Positions 14,097 through 22,435 of a DNA stretch of 48,441 nucleotides are shown piece after piece (position 1 is the first letter of the stretch; each line of letters starts with the position of its first letter). The stretch lies in assembly GCA_946413815.1 (NCBI GenBank), contig CAMKMD010000026.1, positions 1 through 48,441 of the forward strand. The letters are read 5' to 3'. A program made the translations under genes and the position numbers. This stretch comes from an uncultured Ruminococcus sp. GTDB lineage: Bacteria; Bacillota; Clostridia; Oscillospirales; Ruminococcaceae. The notes beneath the pieces were generated by a model. That model did no database searches, had not been told where the DNA came from, and saw only the letters and a program-made list of their open reading frames with translations.

Positions 14097-16799
14097 TCAT
14101 ATTCTCACAAGCTCCTGCCTCATAAGCACAAAGTCAAATACGTCGAGCCTGCCGTCATCGCACAAGTCGCCGGCTTTCCAGTCGGGGAGTTGAGTATCGT
14201 GAGCTCCGAGCAGCCATTTATTAAGAAGTACAAGATCAGCTGCACTGAAATATCCGTCTGCGTTAACATCGCCTCTGACAGATGAAACAGTCTCTTTTTC
14301 TGTATAATAGTATTCAGCATCTTCGTGATCCTTGTTGAAGACACGAAAATAGTCCATAGAGCCGTTCATTCCTGAACCGATAAGATAAACTGAATCGTCA
14401 CTGATGACGTCAACCGGATCAGTTGTAAATACTCCGCTTTCTGACTTTATGTCTGTTCCGTTGTTGACTTTCAACGTAGCTTTATCATCAGAGATGAGAA
14501 CACTTACAGTTACCCATTCGCTCGGAATGTAAGCATTATCCACTGAAACGCTATTATCTCCTCCGGTCAGCGAAACAGAACCGTTTTCAGCTGTCAGAGA
14601 GAGCTTTTTGTCCGAACCAAAACTGAAGATCTCGTTTCTGCTGTTATCCCGGAGCAGCACCGCTGTCTGATACTCAGCATCATGAAGTGCAGAATAGGAA
14701 CTGTCTGCGATAATATACTGCCGTTTAGAACCGTCAAATGTCAGAACGCCTTTCCCGGAAATTGTATTTTCGCTCCATGTCGGAGCTCCCATTGTGATAC
14801 CGAATGTAGATGTGTAAACGTCCTCCGCGATCTCAGAGCTGTCTGCCGAGAATTCCAATGCTGCCACTTGTCCGTCAGTGTATGGACGGTTCAGTGCATA
14901 ATCGTCATAGCACGCCCAGCCATAGATCGAACCTTTTTGGACTGATCTTCCGGAATCGTCATAATAGTCTCCGTCCGGCATTGCCTGACCACTCGCAGAG
15001 CCGTTGCTAAGGCAATATGCAACACCCTTTACAGCAGCATTTCCGCTCACAGTATAGTTATTGAATACAAGTCCGCTTTCGATAACTCTTGCGTTGTCCG
15101 AGATAACCGCCTGTCCCATAACTCCTGCGTAATCGGCGATAATAGCATTATCCTTTACAACAGCGTTTTCTGCAACTATCGCATGACCTGTTACTATTGC
15201 ATTATCGGAAACTTTTGCACTGCCGGTAACTACTGCATGACCGTCGATAACTGCGTTTCCTGAGACAGTAGCATAGCCGAGAACTTTTGCGTTCGGACCG
15301 ACATATACAGAAGAATCGACCTTAGCTGTTGAGGCAACAAATCCGCCGCCGTTAGAGTGACGAGTTCCGCCTGATGCATCATTGCTGTATTGCTCCTGTT
15401 TGATGCCTGCCCCTGTAATAGTTGCTGCCCAGGGATATCGTGTTTTACTGAGGAATGGGCAGTTGCTTTCATCAAATTCTCCTGTTCCGTATGCCCACGG
15501 AACTCCTATCTGCTGCCATGCCGAGCTGTCGGGAGTTGCAGTTACTGTGAGATATGCAGCTTCATCGCTTCCGCTGATGAAATCCATAGTCATAGTCTCA
15601 CCGGACTTGAAAAGGTCAGAATAACGGGTAGTACCGTCCTTCTGCTCAACGACAATACAGGCTCTCCAGTCTGCACCTTCAACACTTGTAAGCCCCTCAA
15701 GAGTAACTGATATTTTACTGCCGCTGACTTCAAGCGGAACTATATTCACTCCGAATTGCTGCGGAGCTCGCTCTGTCGGAACGGTATAGAAATTCTCTCT
15801 GCCGGACGTATTTTCAAGGATAGTATATATTTCTCCCCAGTTCCATTCTCCCCGCGCTAAAAGCTCATGCTGACGTGCCTGATACTCTTTTTTGTGAGCC
15901 AGATCAAGAGTTGCAAGTCGCTTTGCATAGTTTCCGAGAGTTTCTTTCATATCAGCCCCGGAGATACGCTCTATTTCGGCGTATGGATATTCGTCACGCT
16001 GTCCCTGCTGCATGAGGTCTTTGACAAAGCTGCTTCCGTATCCGGGCAAATCGTCGGGATTTTCGGTGATGTACTGCAAAAATGCCCATGAAGCATAATT
16101 GTCACGTCCAAGTATCGGCGTAAAGCAGAGATTCTTCATATACGTCTCGAAATAATCGGTTATACCGTTCACACTGCCCCATTGCTTGCTGTAATAATCG
16201 GAATAAAGGAACTGCTCCCTGTACCAGTTAGCGATAGCCTCCCACCACGCCTGAACATATTTGTTCTCGTTCCAGCCAAGCTGATGAGCTGTTACAACGT
16301 GTCCGAACTCATGCGGAAGTACCCATGAAGGATTGGGCGAATTCTGCATTGCTCCCACGCAGCAGAACATAAAAGCGTAGCCCTGACTGTCGTATCCCAT
16401 ATAAGCCCAGTCATCAGTAAAAGGCGAAAGACCGGTGCCTGAAATATAGAAATTGACCTTATACTGATTTCCGTCACGAAGGCTCATATTTACAGACTGC
16501 GTCGGTGCTTCCATTGACAGGTCGTTCATATAAACGTCCCAGCAGGCTTCAAGATTCTTTGCGTTCTCCTCAAGGAAACTCTGCGTTATTTTTGCTGAAT
16601 CAGCTCCGTTTTTCCCCCATATGAACTGAAAATGCTCGGACTCCCAGCGGTTCACGTCCTCATTTGCACACCATACGTCACGGGTAAGCAGTTTCTCTTC
16701 CGCAACAGCAGTTTCAGCATACGAAATATAGGGTATAGTTGTCAGCGTCAAAGCTGAAGCCAAAAAACTTGCTGTTGTTTTCTTTGCAAATCTAAACAT
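14097..16799 (-). CDS. Secreted DUF6055-like metalloprotein with beta-helix, LamG-like domain and dockerin
   Basis: 900 aa. A signal peptide (FAKKTTASFLASALTLTTIPYIS) is followed by a DUF6055-like domain with a metallopeptidase motif HEFGH (about His163, Glu164, His167) and a downstream Glu in WWEAIANW near residue 187, a gluzincin-like arrangement. Residues of about 500-620 are hexapeptide repeats (GNAVIDGHAVVTGSAKVSDNA...), a left-handed beta-helix. About 650-835 look like a LamG/concanavalin sandwich. The last 62 residues are a dockerin (RGDVNADG...DWKAGDLCDDGRLDVFDFVLMR) for cohesin binding. The start is ATG 16799 behind GGAGGGG; the upstream ATG at 16832 overlaps the previous gene. It is 22 bp from the PL1 gene, so both are cotranscribed. 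The substrate is unproven; the context suggests pectin-associated glycoprotein or polysaccharide. Confidence 0.8.
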   Translation of the reverse strand: MFRFAKKTTASFLASALTLTTIPYISYAETAVAEEKLLTRDVWCANEDVNRWESEHFQFIWGKNGADSAKITQSFLEENAKNLEACWDVYMNDLSMEAPTQSVNMSLRDGNQYKVNFYISGTGLSPFTDDWAYMGYDSQGYAFMFCCVGAMQNSPNPSWVLPHEFGHVVTAHQLGWNENKYVQAWWEAIANWYREQFLYSDYYSKQWGSVNGITDYFETYMKNLCFTPILGRDNYASWAFLQYITENPDDLPGYGSSFVKDLMQQGQRDEYPYAEIERISGADMKETLGNYAKRLATLDLAHKKEYQARQHELLARGEWNWGEIYTILENTSGRENFYTVPTERAPQQFGVNIVPLEVSGSKISVTLEGLTSVEGADWRACIVVEQKDGTTRYSDLFKSGETMTMDFISGSDEAAYLTVTATPDSSAWQQIGVPWAYGTGEFDESNCPFLSKTRYPWAATITGAGIKQEQYSNDASGGTRHSNGGGFVASTAKVDSSVYVGPNAKVLGYATVSGNAVIDGHAVVTGSAKVSDNAIVTGHAIVAENAVVKDNAIIADYAGVMGQAVISDNARVIESGLVFNNYTVSGNAAVKGVAYCLSNGSASGQAMPDGDYYDDSGRSVQKGSIYGWACYDDYALNRPYTDGQVAALEFSADSSEIAEDVYTSTFGITMGAPTWSENTISGKGVLTFDGSKRQYIIADSSYSALHDAEYQTAVLLRDNSRNEIFSFGSDKKLSLTAENGSVSLTGGDNSVSVDNAYIPSEWVTVSVLISDDKATLKVNNGTDIKSESGVFTTDPVDVISDDSVYLIGSGMNGSMDYFRVFNKDHEDAEYYYTEKETVSSVRGDVNADGYFSAADLVLLNKWLLGAHDTQLPDWKAGDLCDDGRLDVFDFVLMRQELVRI

Positions 16800-16821
16800 T
16801 ATTATCCCCTCCAAAAAACAC

Positions 16822-19809
16822 TTACCGCTCAATTAGTTCCCGTCTCATAAGCACAAGATCAAACACATCAAGCCTGTCATCTTCGCATAAATCGTCGGCC
16901 TTCCAGTCGGGAAGCTGTGTATCGGGAACTCCGAGCAGCCATTTGTTAAGAAGTACAAGGTCTGCAACATCCAGTCTGCCGTCTGCATTGATATCTCCGC
17001 GCACAGAGGAAATATCTTTTTCCGATGCAATAACGATGTAATTCATGCAGCTTGCTGACTGCCCGTTTGAACCGAGCTTCACTACTTCACCAGCCTTGAC
17101 AGGCTTTGCATACAGCTCAAAAGTCACATCGTTGGTGGTTTTAATCACACTGTTCGTTTTCGTAAAGTCTGACATCCACGCAGGGACGTTCTCCACACGG
17201 CTGTCCAGTCCGACTATGAGTGTTATGTCCTTCTGAGCTGTCAGCACAGCCTGTTCGTTTGACGATGCCTTAGCGTCACATGGCGTCAGTACGAGCTCTG
17301 CACCGCTTAGCTTATCGGGGAGCTCGGAAACTGCACATTTCTCAGCAGTCCTGTCGCCGAACAGCGAATCTCCGACAGCAAGTGTATTGTCAATGCCCCA
17401 GCTGCTGTAATATGACGTATCGAGCACATCAACACTGACAAGTCTGCCTGTTATAGCGTCATATGTGACGGGAGTGCCATTGTACTCAACAGGGTCGCCT
17501 GCAAGCTCGTTCAGGTACATTTCGAGGTTGGTATAATCATCGCCGGAGAGGGAGACTATTGCGCCGTCCTTTGCATCATTCGGATTCAGACCATGTGCAG
17601 ATTCCCATGCGTCAGGCATACCGTCACCGTCAGTATCAGTCGGAGCTGTACCACCCTTGAAATTGCTGCTGTTCGGATAGCCGCCGGCATCGTTCTGACT
17701 GTCGATGATGCCTTTTAGTTTCTGTTTGGAGCCGGTGTAAGTGTACTTGCCGTTTGTGACCTCACTGATATAGCGCGAGTCGATATAGTCCCATTTCGGA
17801 TAATTTGCACCGACACTTGCGATAACGCTCCTGTACGCGTCCTCTGCGGACTGAGTGTTCACATACGGCTCAAACCACGGCGAATTGCTGCGGACTGTAT
17901 CGTTCGTGGAATTCTTGCCGCCGGACTTAGCCTTGCCCGAGCTCCATTCATCAACATTTGCGCCGATAAGTGTCTGTCCGTTTTGCGCTACTTTCATGTT
18001 TCCGCTTGCGTAGAGTTTCTGCATATCTCCTGTATTTAGTTCATTTCCGTCCACGGACACAAGATGCAGACTGGTATTTGATTCTGCTCCTGCCTTGTAG
18101 TAGTTATTGACGAACTGCACGAATCTTGCACCGCCGTCTGTGGTGCGGTCACGCCAGTTATATACTACATTGTTTCGTATATCGAGCGCACCGCCGTATG
18201 TCACGCCGTCCTGTTCCATAGCGCCTGCAAGCGACCAGTTGCGTCCTGTATTGTTAATGAGGAGATTATGGTGGAACGAGCCGACATAGCCGCCAATAGA
18301 TGCCGCAAATGCGTGAGTTTCGGTACCGCTGCCACGGTCGCCTGCATCATAATGTACGGAATCGTGCAAGGATTCGCCGATGATGTTCCACTGGAACGTG
18401 ATGTTGGACGCGCTTCTGGAGGAAAGTCCCTCGTCCGTAGCCCATGATACAGAACAGTGGTCAATTATCGTGTGGTCGCAGGAGCTTATGCCCATACCGC
18501 CCATAGATTTTCCCGAAACATCGCCGACGCGGGTACGAATATCGCGGATAATGACATCGCTCGAGCCCATTGCTCCGAATGTATAGTTGATAAGCGTTAT
18601 GCCGTCTCCAGGAGCAGTCTGACCTGCAACATACACATCTCCGCCGTCGTCAGGTATGCACAGAACGGATTTCAGCGCTATAACTCCGCCGACATCGAAA
18701 ACGACTGTCCTTGCGCCTTTGAGCGTTTCAAGTCCGTAGCGCAGAGAGCCCTCGCCGCTGTCATTCAGATTGGTGACATGGTAAACGTAGCCGCCCCTGC
18801 CGCCTCTTGCAAAACGTCCGTAGCCCTCGGCTGTCGGGAATGCAAGGCGGCTGAGCATGAACGAGTATACCGCGCCTTTGACTGTACCGTTTGCGCTTAC
18901 CTCGTCCACTCGCCAGTAGTATGTCGGGATCGAAGAATAGCTGTCATCGAGAGCATATTTCGTTGCCGTCTGATTCCCTTTAAATTCGGCAGAATTATGA
19001 TTGGCATTGAACACTGCATCGTAGCTTGTTCCGATATAGACATCGTGCGACTTCGCATTCTTTCCGGCAGTCCACGAAAGTCCCTGTGAGCGGTCAAGGT
19101 GGGCTTCCTTATCGGCAGGAGTCATTTTCGATACACCGTTGAAAGGGTCACTGCCGTCCAGCTCGAAGCCGTTGAGCCACGCAACGTCCATTCGACCACC
19201 GCCCTCCGGTGAGATAAGGATAGTAACACTGCTGCCCGTCCATGTTACGTAAGATATGCCGGCAGCATTTTCATTGGTGACATTGATCGGGCAGTTCACA
19301 CCGGACATGACCTTTTTGCCGTTGACGGAGATACTCAGTTTGCTGTTTTCGTAGCCGTCCGTGTTGCAGTGCCACATCTGTAGCGAGTGATTTCCATTGG
19401 ACAATCCGCTGATTTCGAGTTTCAGCACGCCCCCGTTATCACCGTCTTTTATTTTTGCGCCGTCCATTGTAAGTCGCGGATAAATACCGCTCTGAAGCTG
19501 TAACTTTTTATTGTTAGCGCCCGTTACATTACCGCCGACTGACCCACCGTTGGAAAGCTTGAATGTCACATTTCCGACCTTGTAAGTTGGCGCAGAGCCT
19601 TCCTCAAGTATCCAGTTGTTGGCATTTTTTGAGTATGAAGCCTTTCTGCCGTCATTCTTGTTGATATCGACACGGATTCGTGAGCCGGTGTCAGCTGCCT
19701 GAGCGGCTATAGCATACGGTGTCTGCTGTGATGAAGGGATTTGAACACCTCCAGCCAGTACCGCAAGTGCCGCTGCAAAAGCTGCTGCTTTTCTTCTTGT
19801 AACTCCCAT
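16822..19809 (-). CDS. PL1 pectate lyase with dockerin
   Basis: 995-aa secreted lyase that would cleave polygalacturonan by beta-elimination. A signal peptide ends near residue 39. About 45-235 is a beta-sandwich of carbohydrate-binding type and about 235-330 is fibronectin-III-like. The right-handed beta-helix catalytic domain runs from about 333 to 640 (AFPTAEGYGRFARGGRGG..., VYVAGQTAPGDGITL, IRDIRTRVGD, DHCSVSWATDEG), matching polysaccharide lyase family 1. A calcium loop DTDGDGMPDAWE follows. Residues of about 795-933 form a module shared with the PL11 enzyme, and residues 934-995 are the dockerin. ATG 19809 follows GGAGGG. It is transcribed from the promoter at 19877-19904, with an AraC-type operator next to it, and followed by the DUF6055 gene. 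Confidence 0.92.
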   Translation of the reverse strand: MGVTRRKAAAFAAALAVLAGGVQIPSSQQTPYAIAAQAADTGSRIRVDINKNDGRKASYSKNANNWILEEGSAPTYKVGNVTFKLSNGGSVGGNVTGANNKKLQLQSGIYPRLTMDGAKIKDGDNGGVLKLEISGLSNGNHSLQMWHCNTDGYENSKLSISVNGKKVMSGVNCPINVTNENAAGISYVTWTGSSVTILISPEGGGRMDVAWLNGFELDGSDPFNGVSKMTPADKEAHLDRSQGLSWTAGKNAKSHDVYIGTSYDAVFNANHNSAEFKGNQTATKYALDDSYSSIPTYYWRVDEVSANGTVKGAVYSFMLSRLAFPTAEGYGRFARGGRGGYVYHVTNLNDSGEGSLRYGLETLKGARTVVFDVGGVIALKSVLCIPDDGGDVYVAGQTAPGDGITLINYTFGAMGSSDVIIRDIRTRVGDVSGKSMGGMGISSCDHTIIDHCSVSWATDEGLSSRSASNITFQWNIIGESLHDSVHYDAGDRGSGTETHAFAASIGGYVGSFHHNLLINNTGRNWSLAGAMEQDGVTYGGALDIRNNVVYNWRDRTTDGGARFVQFVNNYYKAGAESNTSLHLVSVDGNELNTGDMQKLYASGNMKVAQNGQTLIGANVDEWSSGKAKSGGKNSTNDTVRSNSPWFEPYVNTQSAEDAYRSVIASVGANYPKWDYIDSRYISEVTNGKYTYTGSKQKLKGIIDSQNDAGGYPNSSNFKGGTAPTDTDGDGMPDAWESAHGLNPNDAKDGAIVSLSGDDYTNLEMYLNELAGDPVEYNGTPVTYDAITGRLVSVDVLDTSYYSSWGIDNTLAVGDSLFGDRTAEKCAVSELPDKLSGAELVLTPCDAKASSNEQAVLTAQKDITLIVGLDSRVENVPAWMSDFTKTNSVIKTTNDVTFELYAKPVKAGEVVKLGSNGQSASCMNYIVIASEKDISSVRGDINADGRLDVADLVLLNKWLLGVPDTQLPDWKADDLCEDDRLDVFDLVLMRRELIER

Positions 19810-19876
19810 GAGATACCCTCCTTGTAAAAACGCAAATATATCTGATATGTTTTATACACAGTTTACTCATATTTTT

Positions 19877-19904
19877 ATTGTAACATAACAACTAAAAATG
19901 TCAA
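19877..19904 (-). promoter_or_regulatory. Promoter of the PL1-DUF6055 operon
   Basis: TTGACA (19904-19899), 16-bp spacer, TACAAT (19882-19877) on the minus strand, with the shared operator adjoining upstream. Confidence 0.78.
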
Positions 19905-19944
19905 TTCACAAATCGGATATAAAATTGCACTTTTTGGATATTGT
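19899..19944 (-). promoter_or_regulatory. AraC-type operator upstream of PL1
   Basis: On the minus strand two direct half-sites, ATCCAAAAAGTG and ATCCGATTTGTG, are spaced 21 bp start to start; the proximal one abuts the -35 box. The same ~43-bp block occurs at 22191-22234 before PL11 with only a few differences. The geometry is that of AraC-family activator sites. Confidence 0.75.
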
Positions 19945-19965
19945 ATCTGAAATGAGTAATATTTC

Positions 19966-19995
19966 TTGACGAAGCGAACTGCATTGTTGTATAAT
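19966..19995 (+). promoter_or_regulatory. Promoter of the AraC-type regulator
   Basis: TTGACG (19966-19971), 18-bp spacer, TATAAT (19990-19995), divergent from the PL1 promoter. Confidence 0.7.
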
Positions 19996-20027
19996 GAAAG
20001 AAAGCATACTAAAAGGAGCGTGTGAAG

Positions 20028-22181
20028 ATGAAGTTCGGAAATATCGGTGTCGTTGCAGGAAGCATTTTCGGCACAATGGCAAAGGAATATCTGCGTGGCA
20101 TTTCTCAGGCTGCAAAGGAGAAAAATCTGAAAGTCTTAGTCTTTGCATCGCTTGAATCCTTTGAGATAGAGGAGGATTATGAAAAAGGCGAACTCGCTCT
20201 CCTGGAAAGTGTAAACTACGGTGTATTAGACGGTATTATCTTTATTCCAAACAGCTTCACGCTTCGTTCATTCGGCGACAAGGTGTATGAAATCTTGCAG
20301 AAACGCTGTACAGTACCAATAGTCATTATGGACGACGTGCTTACTTATCAGCCTGATGTTATCGCCGATCATGAGAAGGCGTTTGCTGCTTTGACATCTC
20401 ATATGATTGAAGCACACAACTGCACTGACATTGTACTCATTGCAGGTCCGGAGGGTGAAGTCCTCTCGGAGCAGCGCATTTCCGGTTTCAGGAACAGTCT
20501 TGCAGAACACGGTCTGAGCTGTGCAGAGGATACTATCATCTATGGTGATTACTGGCTTAATGCACCCACTTCGTATGCTGAAAAGCTGGTTTCAGGTGAG
20601 ATTCGTAAGCCACAGGCAGTTCTCTGTGCCAATGACATTATGGCGATAACGCTCGCAAGGGCGTTAGCCAAAAAAAGCTGGGAAGTACCACAAGACCTGG
20701 CAATCGCAGGCTATGACGGAACTGACTATGCCTTCAACAGTCACCCCCGTATCACAAGCTGTCTGCCAGCCTATGCAGAAGCCGGACATGAAGCAGTCCA
20801 AACGCTGATAGCCAAGATCAACGGTATCAAAAATGAACCCCAAAGAATAAATGCCGGAAAGCTCATTATTGGCGAAAGCTGCGGCTGTCTGCACTGTAAC
20901 TTAGGAGAAAATGCAGAAAGGAATCATGAGCTTTATTATGATTCACTGTTTGATGAGTTCTATGATAACCGGAATATGCTCATGCGTGTTGCAACTGCGC
21001 AGTCTCTGAGCGAATTTATGCGAAAGCTGTATCGGAATATGATACCGTCTGTAATGATACATAAACTCTGTCTGCGGAAGAACTGGCTGAATGAAGCGAT
21101 ATCCTCTCCGCTTCAGGAAAATGAGATACTTATGGAAATGCAGCCCGACGGCTCGTACATAGAATTCCCTGCTTCATCGCTGTTGCCGCCGGATTATCCG
21201 ATACTCAACGAGAACCGCCTGATATTCTTCACCTCGCTTCATTTCGGTATGGATTTCTATGGCTATTCCGTGGCTCAGAGCGGTGAGGGAAAGATCACGT
21301 TTGAATCGGTATATCGTAGATTCTGTCATGAGGTCAATGTGGCTCTTGAAGAAATACGAATGCGTAATCGACTGAAAACATCTGTGTATAAAATGCACCT
21401 TGCTTCGATACGCGATCCGCTTTCCGGTTCTATCGACTGGGGAGCTCTGCTGAACTTCATGATGTGGCTATCCGAGAACTCACAGCTCAGCACAGAGCGC
21501 TTTGCAATTATGCTTGTATTTGTCAAATCCCGCGACAGCAATAGCAATATCCAGCTAAAAGTCAAAAAGAGCATACAGAATTCGATCTCTAAGGAACTTA
21601 GCTATATCCGGATAAATGATTCCACATACTGTATCTTCGGTATGACCGAAAATGATAAGATACTGACCATGATCGAGGATAGCATTTCTCAGGAGCAGCA
21701 AAATGAAAACTGTTCGCTCGGCTTCTATCACGAATACTTCAAAAGCGGTATAAGCCGTGAGGAGTTCCTCAGCAATATGAACCGTCTGAGGCAGATGTTT
21801 GAGCCAAAGACGATCAGTGAAGAGCTTGCGCCTGTTCACAGCCGCTATGTCAAAATGCTCAAATTTATACGCAAGGAGATATATGAGCACCCACAGGCTG
21901 AATACAGCAAGGAGAGCTTCGCAGAATCCATGTATGTCAGCACAATGTATTTCCAGAAGCTGTATAAGCAGATGTTCGGCATTCCGTTTACCCGGGATCT
22001 GATCGAAGCGCGTATCGCTATGGCAAAGGAGCTGCTTTCGGAAACCAATCTTCCGGTCGCTGAGGTGGCTGAGGCGTGCGGCTATAAAAACCTTCCTTAC
22101 TTTATCCGTCAGTTCAGTCATGAGACTGGTGACACGCCGAATCATTTCAGAAAGCATAAACGCTCTGAGAACACTGACTGA
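20028..22181 (+). CDS. AraC-family regulator with LacI-type sensor domain
   Basis: 717 aa. Residues of about 1-285 resemble the LacI/periplasmic-binding sugar sensor (GNIGVVAGSIFGTMAKEYLRGI..., ALLESVNYGVLDGIIFIPN, VLCANDIMAITLARAL, IAGYDGTDYAFNSHPRIT). About 440-570 look like a degenerate GGDEF fold (RDPLSGSIDWGALL) without the GGDEF motif. The C-terminal ~100 residues are an AraC double helix-turn-helix (SKESFAESMYVSTMYFQKLYKQMF...VAEVAEACGYKNLPYFIRQFSHETGDTPNHFRK). ATG 20028 lies 9 nt from GGAG; the GTG at 20022 is too close. Flanked by two lyase promoters with identical tandem sites, it is the probable activator of both in response to a pectin-derived sugar. Confidence 0.88.
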   Translation: MKFGNIGVVAGSIFGTMAKEYLRGISQAAKEKNLKVLVFASLESFEIEEDYEKGELALLESVNYGVLDGIIFIPNSFTLRSFGDKVYEILQKRCTVPIVIMDDVLTYQPDVIADHEKAFAALTSHMIEAHNCTDIVLIAGPEGEVLSEQRISGFRNSLAEHGLSCAEDTIIYGDYWLNAPTSYAEKLVSGEIRKPQAVLCANDIMAITLARALAKKSWEVPQDLAIAGYDGTDYAFNSHPRITSCLPAYAEAGHEAVQTLIAKINGIKNEPQRINAGKLIIGESCGCLHCNLGENAERNHELYYDSLFDEFYDNRNMLMRVATAQSLSEFMRKLYRNMIPSVMIHKLCLRKNWLNEAISSPLQENEILMEMQPDGSYIEFPASSLLPPDYPILNENRLIFFTSLHFGMDFYGYSVAQSGEGKITFESVYRRFCHEVNVALEEIRMRNRLKTSVYKMHLASIRDPLSGSIDWGALLNFMMWLSENSQLSTERFAIMLVFVKSRDSNSNIQLKVKKSIQNSISKELSYIRINDSTYCIFGMTENDKILTMIEDSISQEQQNENCSLGFYHEYFKSGISREEFLSNMNRLRQMFEPKTISEELAPVHSRYVKMLKFIRKEIYEHPQAEYSKESFAESMYVSTMYFQKLYKQMFGIPFTRDLIEARIAMAKELLSETNLPVAEVAEACGYKNLPYFIRQFSHETGDTPNHFRKHKRSENTD

Positions 22182-22190
22182 ATGTTGTAT

Positions 22191-22234
22191 ATTATCCAAA
22201 AAGTGTAATTTTCTATCCGATTTGTGGATTGACA
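22191..22234 (+). promoter_or_regulatory. AraC-type operator upstream of PL11
   Basis: Direct half-sites ATCCAAAAAGTG and ATCCGATTTGTG with 21-bp spacing, the second abutting TTGACA. Nearly identical to the block before PL1 (19899-19944) but on the opposite strand. Confidence 0.77.
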
Positions 22235-22257
22235 AGTATCCAGCACTGCTTTATAAT
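22229..22257 (+). promoter_or_regulatory. Promoter of the PL11 gene
   Basis: TTGACA (22229-22234), 17-bp spacer, TATAAT (22252-22257). It leaves a leader of about 170 nt. Confidence 0.82.
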
Positions 22258-22324
22258 GAAAATATGATTTAGCCGTGAATAACGAAACATATTTTAAAAT
22301 TCGCAAGTAAATTGGTGCCTATGG

Positions 22325-22413
22325 ATAATGCTCCGCTGAACGGGGATTATCATAGAAATTGTTCTGTAAGGGGGACAATTCGGGTAAGGCTGGCTAATAA
22401 GCCAGCCTTTATC
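22325..22413 (+). other. Hairpin-rich 5' leader of the PL11 mRNA
   Basis: Three stem-loops in the untranslated leader: GATAAT/ATTATC with CCG/CGG (22324-22351), AATTGT/ACAATT (22357-22380) and GGCTGGCT-AATA-AGCCAGCC (22388-22407) followed by TTTA. The last resembles an attenuator with a weak T-run; transcript stabilisation is an alternative. Confidence 0.45.
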
Positions 22414-22435
22414 AAAATAAGGAGGATCACTTGTC

